Below the pieces are notes generated by a model, which saw only the letters and a list, made by a program, of their open reading frames with translations, did not search any database and was not told the DNA's origin. Positions 7,481 to 14,987 of a DNA stretch of 64,000 nucleotides are shown one piece after another. This DNA comes from UBA6136 sp044237765 (GTDB lineage Bacteria > Pseudomonadota > Gammaproteobacteria > Methylococcales > Methylococcaceae), in the NCBI GenBank assembly GCA_044237765.1, contig JBIIEQ010000005.1, forward strand, positions 10,467 through 74,466, in the 5' to 3' direction. How positions within the stretch are numbered: position 1 is the stretch's first letter; every line of letters begins with the position of its first letter. The position numbers and the translations under genes were made by a program.

Positions 7481-7903
7481 ATGATGAACACCCAAATGAA
7501 AAAATTGCAGCAAGGTTTCACCTTGATCGAGTTGATGATCGTCGTCGCGATCATCGGTATTTTGGCGGCTATTGCGCTACCGGCATATCAGGACTACACA
7601 AGAAAGTCGAGATTTTCTGAAGTGATGGCGGTCTCAGACGGTTTAAAAACACCGATTTCTGAGTGTATGGCAAATAATGGTGGGGTTCTTACAACTTGTG
7701 ATAATGGTGTTGAAGGTATACCAGCCGCGCCGGCAGCCACCAGAAATATTGCCACCCTTGTAGTTGCTGATGGTGTCATTACGGGGACTGGTACTGCAGC
7801 GGCAGGCGGCTGGACTTCCATTTTGACTCCTACCGCAGGTAATGGGCTAACAATATGGACCCAAACTGGTACTTGCTTGGCAGCAGGGGCTTGTAAGCAA
7901 TAG
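7481..7903 (+). CDS. pilA: Type IV major pilin-like protein (PilA/PilE)
   Basis: This 140-residue prepilin has a short charged leader (MMNTQMKKLQQG) and the type III cleavage site G-FTLIELMIVVAIIGIL. Mature Phe1 and Glu5 are both present, then a hydrophobic helix to about residue 35 and the usual ALPAYQDYTRKS. The rest is a small globular head with a Cys pair in the loop (C at about residues 64 and 74) and another near the end (TCLAAGAC). PilD would cleave it and the Tfp machinery would assemble it in the envelope. The start at 7481 follows GAGAGGA; the second ATG at 7484 is equally possible. A perfect terminator follows, so it is transcribed alone. Confidence 0.9.
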   Translation: MMNTQMKKLQQGFTLIELMIVVAIIGILAAIALPAYQDYTRKSRFSEVMAVSDGLKTPISECMANNGGVLTTCDNGVEGIPAAPAATRNIATLVVADGVITGTGTAAAGGWTSILTPTAGNGLTIWTQTGTCLAAGACKQ

Positions 7904-7956
7904 GTACCTCATTCCAATAGTTTGAAGCAAAACCCCCCGTTACTGGGCTAAAGCCC

Positions 7957-7987
7957 AAAAAGACCCCTCACGTCGAGGGGTCTTTTT
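7957..7987 (+). terminator. Perfect rho-independent terminator of the pilin gene
   Basis: AAAAAGACCCCTC (7957-7969) and GAGGGGTCTTTTT (7975-7987) form a 13-bp perfect stem with a five-base loop (ACGTC) and a T run inside the right arm. It lies 54 bp behind the pilin stop. Because the left arm has the matching A run, it would also work in the other orientation. Confidence 0.95.
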
Positions 7988-7988
7988 G

Positions 7989-8130
7989 GTCCGCCCGGCA
8001 GGGCGCACTCACTTGGGGGTGCAAGTCCCCTTCTCGCCCGGCAAGGGGAGGGGTTAGTTGAATGGCAAGGACGCCACAGGTTAGCTGTGAATTCGGAGGA
8101 AGCCGAAGAACCGCAGCCCGCATGTAGCAC
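7989..8130 (+). mobile_element. Probable 5' fragment of a group II intron (domain I)
   Basis: Directly behind the terminator T run comes GTCCGCCCGGCAGGGCGCAC, then GGGGGTGCAAGTCCCC, a GAAT...GGCAAGGACG block, a TTAGCTGTGAATTC stretch and GGAGGAAGCCGAAGAACCGC. A GUGYG-like 5' end, the GGTGCAAGTCC hairpin and GAAGCCG are hallmarks of domain I of bacterial group II introns. No reverse transcriptase gene and no domain V hairpin follow, so only the 5' part remains. Class C introns insert just behind terminator hairpins, exactly this position. The right boundary is a guess: after about 8130 the sequence resembles the dispersed repeat at 9517. Confidence 0.5.
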
Positions 8131-8267
8131 AGATAAATGCGGGGTTCCGCCGCCGGAATCGTCCCGGATCTTACCGGGAGAACAGCCGCGAAGGGTCCGC
8201 GATGATTCATCGGGGCTGCGCCTGCTGCGATATGCAACCCTAATCGAGACCTTGCGAGGTTGAATAA

Positions 8268-9438
8268 TCATGCGGCCATTGCTAACGCCTGCATCACCTC
8301 GGCCACACTGCTGACCTTTGCGTCCCTTGCCAATCGGTAGCTCTCGGCGCCGGAATAGACGACTGTCCCTACTTCAATGGCCAAATCGGCCAGCGCAAGG
8401 TGATAGCCCTTGGAGAGCCTGGGGGTGAGTCCCAGTTTGATTTCGAATGCCTGCTTGCCGGTGGACGAGCTGAAAATCAGTTCGAGTTCCGCGCCGGCCA
8501 CAGTACGATAGACAGTACGATAGAAGGAAGACTCGACTGAGGGGTCGCCAATGCAGCCGATGAGTTGCTCGATGACGAAACCCTCCCACGAGGCGCCGAC
8601 GACCGGATGGCCGTAAAGGTCATCGGCGGTTTCGATACCCAGCAGTGAGTGCAACATGCCGCTGTCGCGCAGGAAGATTTTCGGGCTTTTGATAGGGCGC
8701 TTGCCGAGGTTGGCGTGATAAGGAGGCAGTGACCTGACCCTGAAGGTGTCGGCCAGAAATGAACAGGTAATGGCGCATAGTCGGCGGCGTCAGCCCCAGA
8801 CTGCCGGCAATCTGGCTGGCATTCCACAACTGTCCGTGCAAATGGGCCAGCATTTGCCAGAAGCGTTGCATCTGCGCCGCCGGAATCCGGATGCCCAATT
8901 GCTGCAAGTCCTGTTCCAGGAACGTCCGGAAAAAGGCCTGGCTCCAGCGCAAACTGGCCTTGTCGCTGGTGGCGAGAAAGCTTTCCGGATAACCGCCACG
9001 CAACAGTAACTTCAGCTGGTTTTCCGAAGTGGCGCCCACCTCGTCAAGGGTGAAAGGGGTCAGTTCCAGGTAATCAACGCGCCCCGCCAGGGATTCGGCG
9101 GTTTGCCGACGCAGGTCGGGTGATGCCGAGCCGAGCAGCATAAACCGCCCGGATCGGCGATCCTGGTCGATCAGGACACGCAACAGGGGAAACACCTCCG
9201 GCTTGCGCTGGATTTCGTCAATGATAACGAGCTTGCCAGACACGCTGCCCAGATAGGTTTCGGCATCGTGAACCTTGGCGAGGTCCGCCGGCCGTTCCAT
9301 GTCGAGAAAGACCGCATCGGTGTGGCCAACCCTGCGAGCCAGGCTGGTCTTACCCACCTGCCGGGCCCCCAGCAATGCCACGGCTGGGAACTGAGCCAGA
9401 GATTCATCCAGCTGTGGCCCGATTCTTCGCTTAATCAT
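8268..9438 (-). pseudogene. AAA ATPase with DUF4143 domain, frameshifted
   Basis: Two adjoining frames on the minus strand together give one normal ATPase of about 390 residues. The first part starts MIKRRIGPQLDESL and has Walker A GARQVGKTSLARR and Walker B KLVIIDEIQRK. The second contains the DUF4143 end (LLGIETADDLYGHPVVGASWEGFV, FEIKLG). Read in the right frame, the join runs LADTFRVRSLPPYHANLGKR. One extra base within 8757-8763 breaks it. A 12-bp tandem duplication (8501-8512, repeated at 8513-8524) adds YRTV in frame. Members of this family are widespread in accessory DNA with unclear function. A sequencing error cannot be ruled out. Confidence 0.85.
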
Positions 9439-9516
9439 CCTCGTGTTATGAAAGTCTATGTTTCAATTAACAAGGATTAATGGTGGTCAGGTCAGGCGTC
9501 CCCTTATTCTGCGCAT

Positions 9517-9575
9517 CGGAATGCGGGGTTGCGGTGCCGGATCGTCCCGGATTACGCGTTGCTTCATCCGGGCCA
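9517..9575. repeat. Second copy of the GTAGCCCGGATGAAGC repeat, opposite orientation
   Basis: CGGAATGCGGGG...ATCGTCCCGGATTACGCGTT then GCTTCATCCGGG matches the reverse complement of 6478-6532 with a few substitutions and an indel. It lies between the ATPase pseudogene and the IS remnant. The two copies frame the 6.5-9.6 kb segment in inverted orientation. Confidence 0.65.
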
Positions 9576-9579
9576 AGCA

Positions 9580-9710
9580 CTAGCGCTTGACCGCGAGACT
9601 GCCCTCGACGCGGTTGAGGGCATCCATTGTCTTGCTATGGGTGAATCTCGACTTCTTCATGCAGAACCTCCTCAGTGTCGAAAATTCTACTTTTGACCCC
9701 AGTCAATTTT
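9580..9710 (-). mobile_element. IS3-family remnant: start of transposase orfA with upstream end
   Basis: On the minus strand an ATG at 9660 opens a 26-codon frame, MKKSRFTHSKTMDALNRVEG..., stopping at 9580. MKKSRFT-x-x-x-I/T-MDAL-x-RVE is the N-terminus of IS3-type OrfA helix-turn-helix proteins; everything after SLAV is gone. The start has a good ribosome site (GAGGAGG, five bases before the ATG). The upstream part TGACTGGGGTCAAAAGTAG is probably the element's terminal sequence, ending near 9700-9712. It directly precedes hisB, so its insertion and decay shaped the his operon leader. Confidence 0.7.
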
Positions 9711-9814
9711 AGGGGAAATGCCCAGGGCCCGGCCCTCGATTTTCCCGTTGCGCTTAGCAAAATCTTTCCGGCGTTATATGATGACGCCCCATCCGATTTT
9801 TCTGAATCCTCTGC

Positions 9815-10408
9815 ATGACTGCCCGCACCGCCGAGATAGAGCGCAACACTTCCGAGACCCGTATACGGGTCGGTATCAATCTGGATGGCACGGGCCGCGC
9901 GACTTTCGAGACCGGCGTTCCGTTTCTGGACCACATGATGGATCAGATTGCCCGGCATGGGTTGATCGATATGGACGTGCGCGCTGACGGCGATCTGCAC
10001 ATCGATGCTCACCACACGGTTGAAGACATCGGCATCACCCTGGGCATGGCGTTTGATCAGGCGGTGGGCGACAAGAAGGGCATCCGCCGTTATGGCCACA
10101 GCTATGTCCCGCTGGACGAGGCGTTGTCGCGGGTGGTGGTGGATTTCTCCGGTCGACCGGGTCTGAGCTATGAGGTCGACTATCCTCGCGGCCGTATTGG
10201 CGACTTTGATGTCGACCTGTTTGGCGAATTCTTCCGCGGCTTTGTGAATCACGCCAAGGTGACCCTGCATATCGATAACCTGAAGGGACGAAACGCCCAC
10301 CACGTGGCCGAGACTATTTTCAAGGCGTTTGGTCGGGCATTGCGGATGGCGGTCGAGCCGGACGCGCGCATGCAGGGTACGATTCCGTCGACCAAGGGTT
10401 CACTCTAA
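9815..10408 (+). CDS. hisB: Imidazoleglycerol-phosphate dehydratase
   Basis: A 197-residue, single-domain HisB (without the N-terminal phosphatase fusion of E. coli). It dehydrates imidazole glycerol phosphate to imidazole acetol phosphate, the sixth histidine step. Manganese-binding motifs are present: DHMMDQIARHG (about residues 39-49), HIDAHHTVEDIGI (about 66-78) and the later VNHAKVTLHI and GRNAHHVAE. The start MTARTAEIERNTSETRI is of usual length. It opens the his operon; hisH follows 30 bp later. Confidence 0.96.
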   Translation: MTARTAEIERNTSETRIRVGINLDGTGRATFETGVPFLDHMMDQIARHGLIDMDVRADGDLHIDAHHTVEDIGITLGMAFDQAVGDKKGIRRYGHSYVPLDEALSRVVVDFSGRPGLSYEVDYPRGRIGDFDVDLFGEFFRGFVNHAKVTLHIDNLKGRNAHHVAETIFKAFGRALRMAVEPDARMQGTIPSTKGSL

Positions 10409-10437
10409 ACGCGATTCATCATTCCGCGTCCTCGCTT

Positions 10438-11082
10438 ATGTCTTCCGTCGCTATCATCGATTACGGCATGGGGAATCTTCACTCCATCGCCAAGGCCGTT
10501 CAGCATGCCGATTCCAGTGTCACGGTGACCGTGACGGATGATCCGGCGACGATACTGGGCGCCGACCGGGTGGTCTTTCCCGGTGTGGGCGCGATGCGTG
10601 ATTGCATGGCTGCCCTGAATGCCCGCCAGCTGGGCCCGGTGCTGAGGGAAGCCGCGGCGACCCGGCCGGTGCTGGGGATTTGCCTCGGGATGCAGGCACT
10701 GCTGGACGAGAGCGAGGAAAGCGTCGGCACACCGAGCCTGGGGCTGATTCCCGGCCGCGTGCTGCGTTTTGCCGATGGGCTTGCCGACAGCCAGGGACGA
10801 ACCCTGAAAATTCCGCATATGGGCTGGAACCGCGTCGTGCCGGTCGTGGATCACCCTGTCTGGCACGGTATCGAAGCCGGGAGCTGGTTTTACTTCGTTC
10901 ACAGTTATTACGCCAGCCCGGCGAATCCCGCTGACGTGGCGGCCACTACGGATTACCCGACCCCGTTTGCTGCGGCGCTGGCTCACGGTAACATTTTTGC
11001 CGTGCAATTCCATCCCGAGAAAAGCCAGGCGGTGGGATTGCGGCTGCTGGCCAACTTTCTGAGCTGGAATCCCGGTTCCTGA
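10438..11082 (+). CDS. hisH: Imidazole glycerol phosphate synthase, glutaminase subunit
   Basis: At 214 residues this class I glutamine amidotransferase supplies ammonia to HisF. The nucleophile elbow GICLGMQAL holds the catalytic cysteine (about residue 82), and the His-x-Glu pair is in FAVQFHPEKSQAVG (about 189-202). The N-terminus VAIIDYGMGNLHSI and the oxyanion-strand region PGVGAMRDCM are typical. With the HisF product it forms the heterodimer that makes IGP and AICAR. The gene has its own ATG, 29 bp after hisB. Confidence 0.96.
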   Translation: MSSVAIIDYGMGNLHSIAKAVQHADSSVTVTVTDDPATILGADRVVFPGVGAMRDCMAALNARQLGPVLREAAATRPVLGICLGMQALLDESEESVGTPSLGLIPGRVLRFADGLADSQGRTLKIPHMGWNRVVPVVDHPVWHGIEAGSWFYFVHSYYASPANPADVAATTDYPTPFAAALAHGNIFAVQFHPEKSQAVGLRLLANFLSWNPGS

Positions 11083-11125
11083 GCGTTCGTTTTCCCTTTG
11101 TTCACCCGATGATGAGGAGTTTCCC

Positions 11126-11857
11126 ATGCTTTTGATACCTGCTATCGACCTGAAAGATGGCAAGTGTGTCCGTCTGCGGCAAGGCCGCATGGAAGACGAT
11201 ACGGTGTTCTCGGACGATCCCGTGGCCATGGCCGGCAAGTGGGTCGGCGATGGCGCGCAACGCCTGCATTTGGTGGATCTGGATGGCGCGTTTGCCGGCA
11301 AGCCACGCAATGGGGAGGTGATTCATGCCATCCGCAAGGCTTACCCGGATGTGCAAATTCAGGTCGGCGGCGGTATCCGCGATGAGGATACGATTCAGGG
11401 CTACCTGGATGCCGGGGTCGATTACGTCATCATCGGCACCAAGGCGGTCAGTGCGCCGCATTTCGTGCGCGAAGTAGCGGCTGAATTCCCCAATCACATC
11501 ATCGTCGGGCTGGATGCGAAGGACGGCAAGGTGGCGGTCGACGGTTGGTCGAAGCTGTCGAACCACGACGTGATCGATCTGGCCCAGAAGTTCGAGGATG
11601 AGGGTGTCGAAGCCATCATTTACACCGACATCAGTCGCGACGGCATGATGCAGGGTGTCAATGTCGAGGCGACGGCGCGGCTGGCGCGTGCCATTCGCAT
11701 TCCGGTGATTGCCTCGGGCGGCATTCACACGATCGACGATATCCATGCGTTGGGCGTGGTGGTGGATGATGGCGTGAGCGGGGCCATTACGGGTCGTGCG
11801 ATTTATGAAGGCACGCTCGATTTCGCCGAGGGCCGCAAGGTCGCGGAGCAGTACTAG
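11126..11857 (+). CDS. hisA: ProFAR isomerase
   Basis: A 243-residue TIM barrel that isomerises N'-(5'-phosphoribosyl)-formimino-AICAR phosphate (Amadori rearrangement). It starts MLLIPAIDLKDGKCVRLRQG with the catalytic Asp8, and has the second catalytic Asp in YTDISRDGMMQGVN (about 168-181). The phosphate-binding loops QVGGGIRD and ASGGIHT mark the half-barrel repeat shared with HisF. The ATG follows GATGAGGAG. hisF begins three bases after its stop. Confidence 0.96.
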   Translation: MLLIPAIDLKDGKCVRLRQGRMEDDTVFSDDPVAMAGKWVGDGAQRLHLVDLDGAFAGKPRNGEVIHAIRKAYPDVQIQVGGGIRDEDTIQGYLDAGVDYVIIGTKAVSAPHFVREVAAEFPNHIIVGLDAKDGKVAVDGWSKLSNHDVIDLAQKFEDEGVEAIIYTDISRDGMMQGVNVEATARLARAIRIPVIASGGIHTIDDIHALGVVVDDGVSGAITGRAIYEGTLDFAEGRKVAEQY

Positions 11858-11860
11858 CTC

Positions 11861-12625
11861 ATGCTCGCCAAGCGCATCATTCCCTGCCTGGACGTGGACA
11901 ATGGCCGCGTCGTCAAGGGGGTCCGGTTTGTCGAAATCAAGGACGCCGGCGATCCGGTGGAAATTGCCCGTCGCTATGACAAGGAAGGTGCGGACGAGCT
12001 GACCTTTCTCGACATTACCGCCAGCGCCCATGACCGCGAGACCATGGTGCATGTCGTGGAGCAGGTGGCCGGGGAAATTTTCATTCCGCTGACCGTCGGC
12101 GGGGGTATTCGTACCCTGGAGGACATCCGTCGCATGCTGAATGCGGGTGCCGACAAGGTCAGCATCAACAGCGCAGCGGTGGCGCGGCCCGAGTTCGTGC
12201 GCGAGGCGGCGGAGCGGTTCGGGTCGCAATGCATCGTCGTTGCCATCGATGCGAAGCAGGTGTCAGCCGATCCTCCGCTCTGGGAGATTTTCACCCATGG
12301 GGGGCGCAAGCCGACCGGGCTGGATGCCATCGAATGGGCAAAGCGCATGGTTGAGTTCGGCGCGGGAGAAATCCTGCTGACCAGCATGGATCGGGATGGC
12401 ACCAAATCCGGCTTCGATCTGGAACTGACTCGTGCGATCAGCGAAGCCGTCCCGGTGCCGGTAATTGCTTCGGGGGGCGTCGGCAATCTGGATCATCTGG
12501 CCGATGGGGTCACCTTGGGCAAGGCCGATGCGGTGCTGGCGGCCAGCATTTTCCATTTTGCCGAGCATTCCATCCGTGAAGCCAAGCAGCACATGGCCAG
12601 TCGCGGGATTGAGGTCCGGCTGTGA
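11861..12625 (+). CDS. hisF: Imidazole glycerol phosphate synthase, cyclase subunit
   Basis: The protein has 254 residues and forms the TIM-barrel partner of HisH. Features are MLAKRIIPCLDVDNGRVVKG with Asp11, the phosphate-binding loop TVGGGIRTLEDI, the second catalytic Asp in LLTSMDRDGTKSGFD (Asp130 region) and VIASGGVGNLDHL. It closes the imidazole ring using ammonia tunnelled from HisH. It overlaps the next gene, hisI, by four bases through a GTGA junction. Confidence 0.96.
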   Translation: MLAKRIIPCLDVDNGRVVKGVRFVEIKDAGDPVEIARRYDKEGADELTFLDITASAHDRETMVHVVEQVAGEIFIPLTVGGGIRTLEDIRRMLNAGADKVSINSAAVARPEFVREAAERFGSQCIVVAIDAKQVSADPPLWEIFTHGGRKPTGLDAIEWAKRMVEFGAGEILLTSMDRDGTKSGFDLELTRAISEAVPVPVIASGGVGNLDHLADGVTLGKADAVLAASIFHFAEHSIREAKQHMASRGIEVRL

Positions 12626-13011
12626 ACGATTGGCTCGACGCGGTCCGGTGGAACAGTGACGGTCTGGTGCCGGTCATCGCACAGGAGGCGGGCTCGTCCA
12701 CCGTGCTGATGGTGGCCTGGATGAACCGCGAGGCGTTGGCGCTGACCGCTCAGCAGGGGCACGCGGTTTACTGGTCTCGCTCACGCGGCAAACTCTGGCA
12801 CAAGGGCGAAGAGTCGGGGCATCAGCAGAAGGTGTTGGAGATTCGGCTGGACTGCGACGAGGATGTGATTCTCCTCACCGTCGAGCAAGCAGGTGGCATT
12901 GCCTGCCATACAGGACGACATCATTGTTTCTACCGGGTGCTGCGTGATGGGGAGTGGGAGACGGTTGAGCCGGTCATCAAGTCGCCGGACACCATCTATG
13001 GGCAATCCTGA
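12622..13011 (+). CDS. hisI: Phosphoribosyl-AMP cyclohydrolase
   Basis: The 129-residue, single-function HisI hydrolyses the adenine ring of PR-AMP (third step). It shows the metal and zinc ligands expected: DCDEDVILLTVEQ (Asp cluster), and the Cys residues in GIACHTGRHHCFYR. The N-terminal VAWMNREAL and YWSRSRGKLWHKGEESGH are typical. The start is a GTG that overlaps the hisF stop. HisE is separate here rather than fused, and the two are parted by 675 bp holding a DUF4160/DUF2442 pair. Confidence 0.95.
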   Translation: MNDWLDAVRWNSDGLVPVIAQEAGSSTVLMVAWMNREALALTAQQGHAVYWSRSRGKLWHKGEESGHQQKVLEIRLDCDEDVILLTVEQAGGIACHTGRHHCFYRVLRDGEWETVEPVIKSPDTIYGQS

Positions 13012-13022
13012 AAGTTACGGGT

Positions 13023-13259
13023 ATGCCATCGGTAAAAGACATCCCTGGGCCCTATCGATTTTTCTTCTACAGTTTCGATTGCGGTGAACCCCGGCATGTT
13101 CACGTGCAGCGTGAAAAACTGCTTTGCAAGTTCTGGCTCGAGCCTGTACATCTGGCAAAGAATGGCGGTTTTGGTCCTAAGGAGCTCAATATTGTCCGTC
13201 GCCTAATTGAAAGCAATCGATTGGCAATCTTGGAGGCATGGAATGAACACTGTGGTTAA
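13023..13259 (+). CDS. DUF4160 protein (possible toxin of a toxin-antitoxin-like pair)
   Basis: At 78 residues it carries the DUF4160 signature: MPSVKDIPGPYRFFFYSFDCGEPRHVHVQRE and a C-terminal IVRRLIESNRLAILEAWNEHCG. The central H-x-H-V is the conserved core. DUF4160 genes are usually followed by a DUF2442 gene, as here, with the second start inside the first gene. The pair has been proposed to act like a toxin-antitoxin module, but function has not been firmly shown to my knowledge. Its position between hisI and hisE marks an insertion into the operon. Confidence 0.8.
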   Translation: MPSVKDIPGPYRFFFYSFDCGEPRHVHVQREKLLCKFWLEPVHLAKNGGFGPKELNIVRRLIESNRLAILEAWNEHCG

Positions 13260-13527
13260 TGTTGTGGAGCCTCGCATTCAGCGCATAGAGATAACCGAGG
13301 ATGAAATTGTCGCGCATCTGGTGGATGGCCGGTCCATCAGCGTTCCCATCCTCTGGTCGTGGCGACTGTCAGATGCAACGCCAGCGCAACGACAGGATTT
13401 TGAAATTCTCGGTGATGGTCAGGGGGTTCATTGGCCTGCGATTGACGAGGACATCAGTGTCGAAGGGATGCTAAGCGGGTTCCCTGCATATCATCGTCCA
13501 GATCCGAAGGCCAAGCAGGCAGCCTAG
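13243..13527 (+). CDS. DUF2442 protein (partner of DUF4160)
   Basis: The 94-residue protein has the DUF2442 core: EIVAHLVDGRSISVPILWSWRL, then QRQDFEILGDGQGVHWPAIDEDISVEGML. DUF2442 proteins are small, often paired with DUF4160, and may bind DNA or the partner. The ATG at 13243 follows TTGGAGGC and lies inside the DUF4160 gene (17-bp overlap). An earlier ATG at 13207 would overlap more and has no ribosome site. After it 159 bp of unrecognised sequence precede hisE. Confidence 0.8.
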   Translation: MNTVVNVVEPRIQRIEITEDEIVAHLVDGRSISVPILWSWRLSDATPAQRQDFEILGDGQGVHWPAIDEDISVEGMLSGFPAYHRPDPKAKQAA

Positions 13528-13686
13528 AGGAAATTTTTTCGGGATTGCTGGATCATCTTGCTGGGCGCAGGCTCCTGAATGGGGTGCATATGGAGGCCAC
13601 GCTGCTTTCCATCAGTCGGTCATTCCGTGGCTCAGTCAGTTGCTGGACCCAAGACTGACGAATCTTTCCTTTAAACGGAATAAAAA

Positions 13687-14001
13687 ATGGACATACTTTC
13701 CGAGTTGGCAGTAATCCTTGAGCAGCGCAAAACCCAGAACCCGGATTCGTCCTACGTGGCGAGGCTTTATGCCAAGGGGCTGGATGCCATTCTCAAGAAA
13801 ATAGGCGAAGAAGCGACCGAGACGGTCATGGCGGCCAAGGATGGGGTGCCGGAAAAAATTGTCTACGAGGTGGCTGATCTGTGGTTCCACAGCCTGGTGT
13901 TGTTGGCCCATCAGGGGCTGGGGCCGGATCAGGTGTTGGCCGAGTTACAGCGCCGGTTCGGCCTGTCTGGCCTTGAGGAAAAGGCGTCGCGTCGCGATTA
14001 A
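13687..14001 (+). CDS. hisE: Phosphoribosyl-ATP pyrophosphatase
   Basis: A 104-residue MazG-like all-alpha enzyme that cleaves pyrophosphate from PR-ATP (second histidine step). The metal-binding motif KKIGEEATETVMAAKDG (about residues 37-53) with its EExxE and the later EVADLWFHSLVLLA (EVAD) are both intact. The start MDILSELAVILEQRK is standard. It belongs to the his pathway but is set apart from hisI by the DUF4160/DUF2442 insertion. It is convergent with the GIDE-like gene 18 bp away, with no terminator visible. Confidence 0.94.
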   Translation: MDILSELAVILEQRKTQNPDSSYVARLYAKGLDAILKKIGEEATETVMAAKDGVPEKIVYEVADLWFHSLVLLAHQGLGPDQVLAELQRRFGLSGLEEKASRRD

Positions 14002-14019
14002 ACAGCGGATTCGTTTCGT

Positions 14020-14946
14020 TTACTGAAGCGGGAAATGCCTGAGATACAGGGCCCAGGCAGCGGCGGTGCCAAGCAGCAGGAAGATGGCTGCAGAGATGAG
14101 GGCGCCGCGCCGGTAACGCTGTTTGAGTTGGTGTTCAGGCACGGTCGATAGCATGAAGAGGCGGCCGTCGGGTGGTTTCTTCAGCAGGTTGATGTCAGTC
14201 GGATGACGAGTTTCCCCCCACTCCTGCATGGATTCCCTTTCCGCCATGCTCAAGGCAATCTCCCATTCTGCCGGGCTGATGATGCCGTCACCATCCGTGT
14301 CGAAGCGCTGACGCAGCGCGGTGGGGTCTTGTTTCCAGCGACGGACCAGTGCGCGGATGGCGTCATCGAGAGTGCCGGGATCGGCGCTGCCAAGCGATTT
14401 TAGATAACCCATGGCGTAAAGTGGGACACCTTCGGCGATGCGGCTTTCCGAGTATCGATACTTGCCTGCGGACGCAAGGCGGTCCCAGAAGCCCTGCTCC
14501 GGAGGTGGCGCGCCGGGGCGGCGTGAGAGACCTCGCCAGTGTTGGCTGATGGAAGGAATGACTTCCGCGCCATCGGGATCGACGATGCAGCGGCCGGTGC
14601 CGTCATTCAGGTGAAAGATGGCTTCGCTGGTGCCGCTTTCGATCATTCGCCATTCGTCCTTGCCCTCGGTTTTTTCTTCCACCGTGTAGCGATACCAGAC
14701 GCATCGATGACCGCTCAGGGGCGCGATGATGGGCGTGCCTTCCATCATCTGGGTCACACCTTCCAGTTCAACTTGCCCCTGGGACGCCGACCGGATCAGC
14801 GAGGCCGGGGTATCGGCGATCAGTCGCAGATGGGAAAGGTTGCGAAACAGCGATCGAAAGGCGGTGCCGGCTAACAGGGCCGCCGGGAGGAAGCCCATCC
14901 AGAAATGGGGAGATTGCACCTCCCGGATGAATTCCGGATACGACAT
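14020..14946 (-). CDS. GIDE-domain membrane protein with an EF-hand-like loop
   Basis: The protein has 308 residues and membrane segments near residues 13-31 and 283-301. The stretch between (QGQVELEGVTQMMEGTPIIAPLSGHRCVWYRYTVEE) matches the GIDE/E3-like domain found in bacterial and eukaryotic BAM-type proteins, without a RING finger. Residues 216-227 (DTDGDGIISPAE) form a canonical EF-hand calcium loop with Asp at positions 1, 3 and 5 and Glu at 12. The gene lies just downstream of lemA, and a LemA-GIDE pairing is a recurring arrangement. The start is the ATG after a CGGAG sequence; longer in-frame readings would run through the lemA end. Confidence 0.75.
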   Translation of the reverse strand: MSYPEFIREVQSPHFWMGFLPAALLAGTAFRSLFRNLSHLRLIADTPASLIRSASQGQVELEGVTQMMEGTPIIAPLSGHRCVWYRYTVEEKTEGKDEWRMIESGTSEAIFHLNDGTGRCIVDPDGAEVIPSISQHWRGLSRRPGAPPPEQGFWDRLASAGKYRYSESRIAEGVPLYAMGYLKSLGSADPGTLDDAIRALVRRWKQDPTALRQRFDTDGDGIISPAEWEIALSMAERESMQEWGETRHPTDINLLKKPPDGRLFMLSTVPEHQLKQRYRRGALISAAIFLLLGTAAAWALYLRHFPLQ

Positions 14947-14987
14947 CTCCGGTGAGTCGACGGCTGATGAAGTTGGGAAGCCGCTGT

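Noticed and set aside
11102..12229. Minus-strand open frame across hisA and hisF
   Set aside because: It spans the junction of two certain genes and contains no known motif.
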